Below, one piece after another: positions 17,268 through 25,282 of a stretch of 64,000 nucleotides of DNA (positions are counted from its first letter, which is position 1; the number at the start of each line of letters is the position of its first letter). Under the pieces are notes generated by a model. The model worked only from the letters and a program-made list of their open reading frames with translations, was not told the DNA's origin and did no database searches. The DNA comes from an uncultured Flavobacteriales bacterium (GTDB lineage Bacteria > Bacteroidota > Bacteroidia > Flavobacteriales > BACL11). The translations under genes were made by a program, and so were the position numbers. The stretch lies in the NCBI GenBank assembly GCA_905478555.1, contig CAJQIZ010000018.1, positions 42,471 through 106,470 of the forward strand, given 5' to 3'.

Positions 17268-17742
17268 ATTAAGAATAATATTAGAAACAAAGGAAGATGT
17301 AATTCGTGAAATTGCAATAAGTAAACAAGAAAACCTAGAACAATTACACCACTCTATTATTAAACACTTTAATTTAGATGAATTTGAGATGGCATCCTTT
17401 TACAGATGTAATGCAAACTTGGAATTAGGAGAAGAAATATCCCTTTTCGATACTTCAGAAAATGGAATTCCATCAAATATAATGAACAATAACAGTATTT
17501 CCTCTATACTTTTTAAAGAGGAATCTCAACTTGTATATGTCTATGATTTTCTTAAAATGTGGAGATTTCACATACAATTTGTAGAAGAAAATGAAAATTT
17601 AGAAAGTGGATGTATAAAATCCGTAGGAGAAGTACCCGATCAAGCTCCTGAAATAAACTTTGAAGAAGAAAGGAAAGAAGAATTTAATCCGAATGGAGAC
17701 GCTTTTGATGATTCTGAAGAATTTGATAACTATGAATACTAA
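17260..17742 (+). CDS. PRiA4_ORF3-like (IS1096 TnpR-family-like) acidic protein
   Basis: A 160-residue protein resembling the plasmid pRiA4b ORF3-like family: the N-terminus reads IILETKEDVIREIAISKQ and LEQLHHSIIKHFNLDEFEMASFY, followed by SQLVYVYDFLKMWRFHIQFVE, the usual Y-x-YDFGD-x-W position here in degenerate form. The tail from about residue 125 is strongly acidic (PEINFEEERKEEFNPNGD, then DDSEEFDNYEY). The function of the family is unknown; the IS-derived name does not make this a mobile element. It sits inside the tRNA-modification run, overlapping cca by 8 bases and miaA by 11. Confidence 0.8.
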   Translation: MIKLRIILETKEDVIREIAISKQENLEQLHHSIIKHFNLDEFEMASFYRCNANLELGEEISLFDTSENGIPSNIMNNNSISSILFKEESQLVYVYDFLKMWRFHIQFVEENENLESGCIKSVGEVPDQAPEINFEEERKEEFNPNGDAFDDSEEFDNYEY

Positions 17743-18625
17743 AACACTAATCATAGTTTTAGGACCTACCGCAATAGGAAAAACTTCCCTTAGTATACAA
17801 CTTGCAAAGCACTTTAATACTGAAATTATTTCTGCAGATTCTCGCCAGTTTTATAAAGAATTACTTATTGGTGCTGCACCACCTAACACAGAAGAACTTA
17901 AAGAAGTCCAGCATCATTTTATTCAACATCTTTCTGTTTCAGAAGATTATAATGTAGGTAAGTTTGAAGAAGACGCAATAAATAAAATAGAAAAACTATT
18001 TATAAATAAAGATAAAATAATAATGGTAGGTGGTTCCGGATTATATATTGACTCTATATGTAAAGGTTTTGATAAAATGCCAGAAACACCTACAGGAATA
18101 AGAGAAAAAGTAATAGAACTCTACAAAAAAAACGGTTTAGAATTTTTGCAAAATGTAGTAGAAAAAAAAGACCCGCTATTTTACAAAGAAGTAGACAAAA
18201 ACAATCCTCAACGACTCCTGCGTGCACTGGAAGTTATGTATAATACTAATAAAACTTTCTCATCATTAAGAAAAAAAGAAGATAAAAAAAGAAACTTTAA
18301 TATTATAAAAATAGGATTAGAAAGCGATAGAGAGTTACTCTACAACAGAATAAATAGCAGAGTAGATAGAATGATGAAAAATGGTTTATTGAAAGAAGTT
18401 GAGTCTCTAATCAATTTTAAAAATAAAAACTCATTACAAACAGTGGGTTATAAAGAAATATTTGAATACCTAGAAGGAGAAACTTCTATAAATGAAGCTA
18501 TAAGTAAGATAAAACAAAATAGCAGAAGGTTTGCCAAAAGACAAATAACTTGGTTTAAAAAAGATACTTCAATTAAATATTTCTCTCCTAAAAGTTTAAA
18601 GGAAATTATTAAGTTTATCGGATAA
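17732..18625 (+). CDS. miaA: tRNA dimethylallyltransferase MiaA
   Basis: A 297-residue enzyme that transfers a dimethylallyl group to N6 of A37 in tRNAs reading UNN codons. It has the P-loop GPTAIGKTS (residues 11-19), DSRQFYKELLIGAAPP (substrate binding), MVGGSGLYIDSICKGFD, NPQRLLRALEV and the C-terminal LQTVGYKEIFEYLEG and RRFAKRQITWFKK, all diagnostic. A longer frame from 17660 exists, but the ATG at 17732 places the P-loop at the usual distance. Its 3' end overlaps by 11 bases the converging SprB-repeat gene. Confidence 0.96.
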   Translation: MNTKTLIIVLGPTAIGKTSLSIQLAKHFNTEIISADSRQFYKELLIGAAPPNTEELKEVQHHFIQHLSVSEDYNVGKFEEDAINKIEKLFINKDKIIMVGGSGLYIDSICKGFDKMPETPTGIREKVIELYKKNGLEFLQNVVEKKDPLFYKEVDKNNPQRLLRALEVMYNTNKTFSSLRKKEDKKRNFNIIKIGLESDRELLYNRINSRVDRMMKNGLLKEVESLINFKNKNSLQTVGYKEIFEYLEGETSINEAISKIKQNSRRFAKRQITWFKKDTSIKYFSPKSLKEIIKFIG

Positions 18626-21599
18626 TAGTAACAGTCCCTTTTATTTTATCAATATCATCTCCCAAGTCAATCACATAAAAATAAGCACCATCCTCTACTT
18701 GATTACCTGATTGATTTGTTCCATCCCAAGGAGTAACATAACCTACAGATTTAAACAGTAATTTTCCATACCTTCCATACACCCTAACCTCTGAATCTGA
18801 AAAAAAGAAAGCATCTTCTAAATTCCACACATCATTCGAACCATCATTGTTAGGTGTAAATACATTAGGAATACAATCGGAAGTCATGGCCGCAATATGA
18901 AAAACAGTGTCCACTTTACAGAAATTTGCATCCATTACCTCTACAGAATAAACTCCAGGGTTTAAAGATAAATTTATAGGGTTCATTGTTTCTCCTGAAC
19001 TCCACAAATAAGAGTAATCTCCTGTACCTCCAGTTACAGAAACTTCTAATTCTACATTTAAATTTGTAATATCACATTCAATCAATATCTCAGAAGGAGT
19101 TAAGTTTAAAAATATCTCTTCAACATTTACCGACCCAACAACTTCACAACCATTTACATCTGTTACCCAAACTCTATGATAGCCAGGACATATATTTCCA
19201 TGAACAGTAACATCACCATTATCCCACAAATAAGTATAAGGTGCCGCTCCCCAAAGTAAAGAGTCGTTATAAACAGAAGTAGTATTTTCATCTATAATTC
19301 CACCCATTGGAAAGTAAAGTTCTGCAAGTATACTATCTGTTACTTCACAATTATTTCCATCTATAGTGGTTACAAAATACCATTCAGGACATAAATCTTC
19401 TAAAATAGCATTTACTTCTCCTGCAATCGGGTTCATATCCGTATCATACCACTGGTAATTAAATGGAGAGCCTATCGTAGAATTAATCACCCCTACTTCA
19501 GCAAAATTATTAGGATTATTTACATGATATATATCTGTTTCTAATTCATAACCAACTACAGAAAAAGTATACATAGATGTATCTCCACAAGAATCTGTTA
19601 TAATTACCCATTGATCTCCGCCTCCAAAATCAGAAGCAGAAGATGAAGTTTCTCCATTACTCCATATGTAAGTAACAGGACTAGTACCTCCTGTGTAGAT
19701 AACAGAAGCGGAAGCCCCTACATTACAAGTAGCAGGAATAAAGGAACCAGAAGCAACTAAGATGTCCGGTTCTGTAATAACAATTTGCTGATTAGCAGAA
19801 CATCCATTTTCATCTATAATATCTATCTCCAACTCAGAAGCAGAAACAACAATCTGATACAAAGTATCCTCTACATTTCCTGTATTCCACAATAAACTAT
19901 AAGGAGCAGTCCCTCCTACAATATTTGTATTTATTAAAGTTTGTCCTCCATTACAACTTAAAGGATTAGTATATCCTGAAAAAGCTACTTCTAATAAATT
20001 AGGAGATACTACTATAACACTATCTGAAAAAGTACAACCTAAACTATCAATAGTATTTACATAATAAGTTCCTTCCGTTAAATTATAAACTGAATCCGGA
20101 GTTCCTGCAGCATTTAACCAAGAATAGGATAAAGAAGAGGTTCCACCTGAAATATTGATACTGATACTTCCATTAGCATCTCCAAAACAAAGAGGAGTAT
20201 AAATAGTTTCATTTAAAATTACATCAGGATTTTCAAACACTTCATGTTCATCTATATAAATACATCCTAATGAATCAGTAATAAATAAAGTATAAAGTCC
20301 CGCAAATAAATTATTTGTATCAATACCTCCCCACTGAACAGAATAAGGAGAAATACCACCATAGATTGAATCCACTTGTAACGAACCAGAATTTGTTCCA
20401 AAACACTCTGCAATTTTAGATGTAACATTACAGTAAATTGTATTAGGAGCTGTGAGAGTATAATCTATAGAATCTTTACATCCATAAATTAAGTCAGTTA
20501 TAAAAACAGTGTAAGTGCCAGATCTAACAAAAATAGAATCTGCAGATGTTCCTATCCAATTATAACCAACTACAGGGTTTCCCCCAGAAATACTATCAAT
20601 TTTTAAACAAGTACTATCTTGTTCGCAAACAATTAAAGGATTTATAGAAACATGTAAAGTATAATTATCTGGTTCCATAACATAAATGGTACTATCCATA
20701 ATACAATTATTAGAATCTGTAATACTAAGAGTATAGCTTCCAACTGATAGACTATCAAATAAAACTAAACTTGTAAGGGTATCTAAAACTACATTCTGAC
20801 TAATGTTAATACTATTAATAGTTCTAATAGTATCATTATTAGAATTTGTTAGATAATAATTATAACGATTTACTGAGTCTATCAATCTCCCTCCAAAAAT
20901 AGACACAAGTACAGAGCCAGTATTTGTTCCTTTACAATGAACAGAATTAATTGCTAAAGAATCTACATAAAGTTTTAAAGGTTGAGATATAATTGAAGGA
21001 CTAGGATTCCCTACCGCATCTAAATGTTGAAATACACAACCGGATTGGTCCTCAACATTAACAAGGTAACTTCCAACATTAAGAAAAGAAAGAAGTGTAT
21101 CGTTCTGTGCAGAAGAAAGTAATGATCCATTTTTATACCAACTATAAATATAATATTCATCACCAGAATCTACAATACCATCTGGATCATAAGGCATTCC
21201 TCCTTTGATAATTTCTTTTAACATTCCTGTAGAATCTGCAAAACATAACACATTAGCATGTTCTCTTAACTCTGAAACCATTGGACAATCAATATAAAAA
21301 GTATCTTGATCAGAAATACCACCAGAAATATCATATATATTACATATGTATGTACCACAAACTGTAAAATATACTAATGTGTCACCTACAGTCTGATTAT
21401 TTAATGAATCTAGTAAAGGTTGAGATACCATATTAGAGTCTAAAAAATACCAAACAATAGAAGCAGCAGCTGTATTTAGTGAAATTGAAATCATACCGGA
21501 TCCATTACAATTAGTATTCACTTGAACACTGTCAATTGTTTGAGAGTTCCCCTGTAAGAAAGAGAAACATAAAATAAATATAAAGGTGATTTTTTTCAT
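18615..21599 (-). CDS. SprB-repeat surface protein with type B T9SS (gliding-type) C-terminal domain
   Basis: About 994 residues, secreted. The signal peptide MKKITFIFILCFSFLQGNSQ is followed by a chain of SprB-type Ig-like repeats of about 70-85 residues, each with variants of CFGDANGSISINISGG, YSWLNAAGTPDS and the GTYYVNTIDSLGC turn. The C-terminal 90 residues (CIPNVFTPNNDGSNDVWNLE to KGTVTIIR) are the gliding-motility-associated type B sorting domain. Such proteins are large surface adhesins in gliding Bacteroidota. A -7 element (21627-21634) overlaps the first possible TTG start, so the ATG at 21599, which begins the signal peptide, is the start. Confidence 0.94.
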   Translation of the reverse strand: MKKITFIFILCFSFLQGNSQTIDSVQVNTNCNGSGMISISLNTAAASIVWYFLDSNMVSQPLLDSLNNQTVGDTLVYFTVCGTYICNIYDISGGISDQDTFYIDCPMVSELREHANVLCFADSTGMLKEIIKGGMPYDPDGIVDSGDEYYIYSWYKNGSLLSSAQNDTLLSFLNVGSYLVNVEDQSGCVFQHLDAVGNPSPSIISQPLKLYVDSLAINSVHCKGTNTGSVLVSIFGGRLIDSVNRYNYYLTNSNNDTIRTINSINISQNVVLDTLTSLVLFDSLSVGSYTLSITDSNNCIMDSTIYVMEPDNYTLHVSINPLIVCEQDSTCLKIDSISGGNPVVGYNWIGTSADSIFVRSGTYTVFITDLIYGCKDSIDYTLTAPNTIYCNVTSKIAECFGTNSGSLQVDSIYGGISPYSVQWGGIDTNNLFAGLYTLFITDSLGCIYIDEHEVFENPDVILNETIYTPLCFGDANGSISINISGGTSSLSYSWLNAAGTPDSVYNLTEGTYYVNTIDSLGCTFSDSVIVVSPNLLEVAFSGYTNPLSCNGGQTLINTNIVGGTAPYSLLWNTGNVEDTLYQIVVSASELEIDIIDENGCSANQQIVITEPDILVASGSFIPATCNVGASASVIYTGGTSPVTYIWSNGETSSSASDFGGGDQWVIITDSCGDTSMYTFSVVGYELETDIYHVNNPNNFAEVGVINSTIGSPFNYQWYDTDMNPIAGEVNAILEDLCPEWYFVTTIDGNNCEVTDSILAELYFPMGGIIDENTTSVYNDSLLWGAAPYTYLWDNGDVTVHGNICPGYHRVWVTDVNGCEVVGSVNVEEIFLNLTPSEILIECDITNLNVELEVSVTGGTGDYSYLWSSGETMNPINLSLNPGVYSVEVMDANFCKVDTVFHIAAMTSDCIPNVFTPNNDGSNDVWNLEDAFFFSDSEVRVYGRYGKLLFKSVGYVTPWDGTNQSGNQVEDGAYFYVIDLGDDIDKIKGTVTIIR

Positions 21600-21626
21600 C
21601 TGAAAAAATAATTTTTTGAATAAGTG

Positions 21627-21634
21627 CAAATATA
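21627..21634 (-). promoter_or_regulatory. Candidate -7 element for the SprB-repeat gene
   Basis: TATATTTG on the minus strand, 27 bases before the ATG at 21599. It overlaps the alternative TTG start, which rules that start out. Confidence 0.5.
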
Positions 21635-21659
21635 AATAATTTAAAACAATTAGAAACTC

Positions 21660-22580
21660 CTATAAATCAGAAAAGTTAATTGTAAGACCTTGTTCTGCAA
21701 CTATTGTGTTTTTAAATACCGTTTTTGTTTCCTTTAAAAGATCTTCACTAGATTTATATCGTTGTGAAAAATGACCTATCATTAAGTGTCTTACATTTGC
21801 TTTCTTTGCGATAGTAGCAGCTTCAATTGTAGTAGAATGATTAGTTTGTTCGGCTCTACTTTTTCTATCTTGCATAAAAGTAGCTTCATGATAAAGCAAT
21901 GTAGCCCCCTTTATTTTTTCAAGTAAATCTTCATTGTATTTAGTGTCTGAACAAAAAGCATAAGATATTGAACCTGTATTTTCAATAGTTAATTCTTCAT
22001 TTAATATCTTTACATCCTCTTCTGTAAAAAAATCTAATCCATTTTTAATACCTTTAATCTTATCAATTGGTATGTTATATTCTTTAATCTTTTCCTTTAA
22101 TATTTTACGAGCAGAGCGCTTCTCTTCAAATAAAAATCCATTACACTCTATACCATGTTTTAAAGGGAAGGTAGAAATCTTAATCTTTTTATCTTCAAAT
22201 AATACAGCATCTTTTTCAGGAAATAAAGGATGAAAAAACAATGGATAACAAAGTTCAGTATTTGCAGCTGATAATTGAATATCAATAATATCTTTCAATT
22301 TAGGATGAGCATAAATATGTAATTCTTTTTCTCTACCTAACAAATGCATACTACTAATTAAACCAATAAGTCCGAAATAATGATCTCCATGCAGGTGACT
22401 AATAAAAATTCTATTTATTTTATGAAATTTAATTTTATATTTCCGGAGCTGCACCTGGGTACCTTCTGCGCAATCAATTAAAAAAAACCGCTCGTTTGCA
22501 TTTAGCAACTGAGCGGTAGGATTTTTATCAACTGTAGGAATAGCGGAACTACTTCCTAAAACTGTAAGCTTGTATGACAT
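21660..22580 (-). CDS. rnz: Ribonuclease Z (tRNA 3' endonuclease)
   Basis: A 306-residue metallo-beta-lactamase-fold nuclease that trims pre-tRNA 3' ends. The metal motif HLHGDH sits at 62-67 (FISHLHGDHYFGLIGLISSM), with later ligands in SYAFCSDTKYNEDLL and HLMIGHFSQRY, and an exosite-like insertion between about 150 and 200 (GIECNGFLFEEKRSARKILK). Length and motif order match bacterial RNase Z. The upstream T9SS protein gene ends on the adjacent base, so the two are probably co-transcribed along with pyrB/pyrR-side genes. Confidence 0.95.
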   Translation of the reverse strand: MSYKLTVLGSSSAIPTVDKNPTAQLLNANERFFLIDCAEGTQVQLRKYKIKFHKINRIFISHLHGDHYFGLIGLISSMHLLGREKELHIYAHPKLKDIIDIQLSAANTELCYPLFFHPLFPEKDAVLFEDKKIKISTFPLKHGIECNGFLFEEKRSARKILKEKIKEYNIPIDKIKGIKNGLDFFTEEDVKILNEELTIENTGSISYAFCSDTKYNEDLLEKIKGATLLYHEATFMQDRKSRAEQTNHSTTIEAATIAKKANVRHLMIGHFSQRYKSSEDLLKETKTVFKNTIVAEQGLTINFSDL

Positions 22581-23414
22581 TTACTGAGTAATTATCATTT
22601 GTTTAGAAAGTAAAACATTATTATTATTTACAGAATAAGTGTAAATTCCAGCACTTAATGAATTAGTTAACTTCAATGTATTCATTCCACTTACTGTCTG
22701 AATAGACTCAGAATAAATTAATTTACCAAACATATCTACTAATGTAAATGTTACATTTCCTGATATTGGAGTATTAAATTTAATTTCTGTATTTCCATTA
22801 GAAGGATTTGGGTTATTTTGCAATAATGTAAATTCATTAGAATTAATTACCTCAACAGTTGTTGCAGAAGTAACTATTATTTCATATCCTGTAATACTTT
22901 CGTAAGAACCAGTAGCATCATATAAAGAAGTAGCAATTGGATATTGAATAATACCTAAATCTAAAATTCCGTGAGTGTATATATCTATTAAAATAACAAT
23001 TGGATAAATTCCGACAGGATCTGAAGTAACGCCATCAACTGAAACACATGTTAGAAGATTACCATCTAATACGCAACTAGATGAAACACAATTTAAGTTC
23101 AATCCATTAGGAAGACCTGAAACCTGTACTAAACTCATACTATCAACAGGCCAATCTGCAATCTGAAAAGTAGAACCTAAAGTATCAAAAGATGTCATTG
23201 AAGAATCTCCTGCAGCTGCTTCAATTAATGTTGATGGAGTTTTAATTGTTAATTCAGCATGATAATTTAGACCTATATTACAAGAAGGTAAATTCTGAAT
23301 AGTGTCAGGCCAAATTCCAAACAACGAATCTTGATACAAAACATCAGGAGTACATTGAGCGTTAACATTTGAATACCCTAAAACTAGGGCAAGTAAAAGT
23401 AGAGTTTTTTTCAT
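22581..23414 (-). CDS. T9SS-secreted hypothetical protein
   Basis: A 277-residue protein with signal peptide MKKTLLLLALVLGYSNVNAQ, a Cys-containing beta-rich middle part (CTPDVLYQDS, LNLNCVSSSCVLDGNLLTC) of unrecognised fold, and a type A T9SS sorting domain from about residue 197 (FTLLQNNPNPSNGNTEIKFN to SKQMIITQ). It is likely a cell-surface or released protein. It is inserted between rnz and the STAS-like gene, two genes that are often adjacent in related genomes as I recall, so it may be a later arrival in that operon. Confidence 0.85.
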   Translation of the reverse strand: MKKTLLLLALVLGYSNVNAQCTPDVLYQDSLFGIWPDTIQNLPSCNIGLNYHAELTIKTPSTLIEAAAGDSSMTSFDTLGSTFQIADWPVDSMSLVQVSGLPNGLNLNCVSSSCVLDGNLLTCVSVDGVTSDPVGIYPIVILIDIYTHGILDLGIIQYPIATSLYDATGSYESITGYEIIVTSATTVEVINSNEFTLLQNNPNPSNGNTEIKFNTPISGNVTFTLVDMFGKLIYSESIQTVSGMNTLKLTNSLSAGIYTYSVNNNNVLLSKQMIITQ

Positions 23415-23429
23415 TTTTTTAATTTTAAG

Positions 23430-23738
23430 TTAAAATTCTAATTGTCTTTCAATTTCTTCCATCTCTATAAAATCAAAAGCCTCTTGTATTGTAGGTACTA
23501 TATTAAGTTCTTCATTGAAGTTGCAAGTAGTGACTAATACAAACGACCCTTTTTTGTCATAAATTGATTGTCCAAAGTTAAGCAAATTATTCTTAATAAC
23601 TTCAATTACCTCAACATTTACATCTCTCATATCAGCAATAAAGTTAACAACATCATCTGTAATATTTATGTTAGACATTTCTCCTTTCTCTGATATCTTA
23701 AAAACTAAGATATTCCCATTAATTATTTCACTACTCAT
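23430..23738 (-). CDS. STAS-like small protein
   Basis: A 102-residue protein with no signal peptide. The pattern resembles the STAS fold of anti-anti-sigma antagonists: ILVFKISEKGEMSNINITDD, a central helix VEVIEVIKNNLLNFGQSIYD, a strand SFVLVTTCNFN, and a final helix VPTIQEAFDFIEMEEIERQL. No conserved phosphorylatable Ser is evident. Similar short proteins sit next to rnz in related Bacteroidota as I recall, sometimes mislabelled ribonuclease Z. It lies 4 bases after the pyrB stop codon, so it belongs to the pyrR-pyrB transcript. Confidence 0.7.
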   Translation of the reverse strand: MSSEIINGNILVFKISEKGEMSNINITDDVVNFIADMRDVNVEVIEVIKNNLLNFGQSIYDKKGSFVLVTTCNFNEELNIVPTIQEAFDFIEMEEIERQLEF

Positions 23739-23742
23739 TTTA

Positions 23743-24672
23743 TTATTTCTTTAATTTTCCGGCAAGTAAATACATCACTGCCATTCTTATTGCGACTCCA
23801 TTTTCTACCTGATCTAATATTATTGCAAAATCAGAATCTGCTAAATCCGAACTTAATTCTACTCCTCTATTTATAGGTCCTGGATGCATCACTACAATTT
23901 CTTTTTCTAAGGAATCTAATATCTCTTTATTCACACCATAAACCATAGAATATTCCCTTAATGAAGGGAAGTAATTAACATCTTGTCTTTCTAGTTGTAT
24001 TCTTAACACATTAGCAACATCACACCAATTTAAAGCCTTTTTCAAGTCTGAATAATGATGGACACCTAATGAATTAATAAATTTCGGAATTAAAGTAGAA
24101 GGACCACATACAGCAACCTCAGCACCTAACTTTTGGAGGCAATGAATATTTGACAATGCAACTCTAGAATGCAAGACATCTCCAATTATCACTACTTTCT
24201 TTCCTTTCACCTGACTAAGTCTTTCTCTAATTGAAAAAGAATCTAACAAAGCTTGTGTAGGATGTTCATGAGCACCATCTCCAGCATTTACAATAGTTGC
24301 CTTTACATTTCTAGAAAGAAACTCAGCAGCACCCGGATTTGGATGTCTGATAACTACCATATCCACCTTCATTGCCAGAATGTTGTTTACAGTATCTACT
24401 AAAGTCTCTCCTTTTTTTACAGAAGATGAAGAGGATGAAAAGTTAATAACATCTGCTGAAAGTCTTTTTTCAGCTAATTCAAAGGAAAGTTTTGTTCTTG
24501 TAGAATTTTCGAAAAAGAGATTAGCAATGGTAATATCTCTTAAGGTAGGAACCTTTTTAATAGGCTGATTTATTATTCTTTTAAAATTATCTGCTGTTTT
24601 AAATATTAACTCAATATCTTCTCTTTGCAGATTTTTTATTCCTAATAAATGATTTACAGATAATTCACTCAT
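23743..24672 (-). CDS. pyrB: Aspartate carbamoyltransferase catalytic subunit
   Basis: A 309-residue ATCase catalytic chain that condenses carbamoyl phosphate with aspartate in pyrimidine synthesis. Motifs: FFENSTRTKLSFELAEKRL (carbamoyl-phosphate loop), SSSSSVKKGETLVDT (the 80s loop), HEHPTQALLDSF, GDVLHSRVALSN and VMHPGPINRGVEL near the end. No regulatory chain gene (pyrI) is adjacent. The start overlaps the end of pyrR by 4 bases (ATGA), so the two are translationally coupled. Confidence 0.97.
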   Translation of the reverse strand: MSELSVNHLLGIKNLQREDIELIFKTADNFKRIINQPIKKVPTLRDITIANLFFENSTRTKLSFELAEKRLSADVINFSSSSSSVKKGETLVDTVNNILAMKVDMVVIRHPNPGAAEFLSRNVKATIVNAGDGAHEHPTQALLDSFSIRERLSQVKGKKVVIIGDVLHSRVALSNIHCLQKLGAEVAVCGPSTLIPKFINSLGVHHYSDLKKALNWCDVANVLRIQLERQDVNYFPSLREYSMVYGVNKEILDSLEKEIVVMHPGPINRGVELSSDLADSDFAIILDQVENGVAIRMAVMYLLAGKLKK

Positions 24673-25217
24673 TCTTCTGATTTTAATAATATTATTTCAT
24701 CTTTAACTTCCTCATTCTCAGACTTCCATTTTACAACAACTCTTTCAGAAAAAATTGAATCTACAGTTTTACCGACATAATTTGGCTGTATTGGTAAATG
24801 TCTTTTTAATCTTCTATCAATTAACACCATTAACTCTACTTGTTTAGGTCTCCCAAAACTCATTAACGCATCCATAGCAGCCCGAATAGATCTACCTGTA
24901 AATAATACATCATCAATTAAAACTACTTTCTTTCCTTCAACAGAAACATTCATATCTAATTCCTGTGCTTCAATAGGAGTATCTCTTCTTCCAAAATCAT
25001 CTCGAAAAAAAGTAATATCTAAACTCCCTGAAACAATATTTTTATTTTTTGTAATCTCTATTAACCTCTCTAATATTCTACTATTAAACTCCACTCCTCT
25101 TGGTTGCAGACCTACAAGTATAGTCTCTGAAAAATCAGAATGATTTTCGATTAGCTGATGAGCCAATCTTTCAATCATAATTTCAAATTGATTACTACTT
25201 ACTATTTGTTTTTCCAT
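24669..25217 (-). CDS. pyrR: PyrR, uracil phosphoribosyltransferase/pyrimidine regulator
   Basis: A 182-residue type I phosphoribosyltransferase. The PRPP-binding motif is VVLIDDVLFTGRSIRAAMDA, preceded by LVGLQPRGVEF and SLDITFFRDDFGRRDTP and followed by VELMVLIDRRLKRHLPIQPNYVGK, the PyrR signature. PyrR can regulate pyr operons by binding mRNA and has uracil phosphoribosyltransferase activity; its position before pyrB fits this. Start candidates are closely spaced ATGs at 25229, 25223 and 25217. The -7 element ends at 25232, which would put the first at or before the transcript start, so 25217 is chosen. Confidence 0.94.
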   Translation of the reverse strand: MEKQIVSSNQFEIMIERLAHQLIENHSDFSETILVGLQPRGVEFNSRILERLIEITKNKNIVSGSLDITFFRDDFGRRDTPIEAQELDMNVSVEGKKVVLIDDVLFTGRSIRAAMDALMSFGRPKQVELMVLIDRRLKRHLPIQPNYVGKTVDSIFSERVVVKWKSENEEVKDEIILLKSEE

Positions 25218-25231
25218 TTTCATTTTCATTA

Positions 25232-25239
25232 CAAAAATA
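25232..25239 (-). promoter_or_regulatory. Candidate -7 element for pyrR-pyrB
   Basis: TATTTTTG on the minus strand, directly after the rpsA terminator and 14 bases before the chosen pyrR ATG. The leader would be about 10 bases, too short for a PyrR-controlled attenuator upstream of pyrR itself. Confidence 0.5.
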
Positions 25240-25242
25240 GTA

Positions 25243-25273
25243 TAAAAAAAAGTCCTAATAAAAATTAGGACTT
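25243..25273 (-). terminator. rpsA terminator
   Basis: AAGTCCTAAT (25250-25259) pairs perfectly with ATTAGGACTT (25264-25273) around a 4-base loop. The minus-strand transcript then runs into T residues (25249-25243). It lies 10 bases after the rpsA stop codon; a T-run also follows on the plus strand. Confidence 0.88.
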
Positions 25274-25282
25274 CTTTTTTTG

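Noticed and set aside
17260..17742. Protein of the IS1096 TnpR/PRiA4_ORF3 type taken as a sign of a mobile element
   Set aside because: No transposase, inverted repeats or target duplications are present, and the gene overlaps both housekeeping neighbours, so it is part of the tRNA-gene run.
18615..21599. Internal similarity of the SprB-type repeats as a DNA-level tandem repeat
   Set aside because: The units are similar only as protein folds; the nucleotide sequence shows no long identical repeats that would suggest recent duplication.
24669..25239. PyrR-type attenuator in the pyr leader
   Set aside because: The likely leader before pyrR is only about 10 bases; the hairpin upstream belongs to the rpsA terminator.
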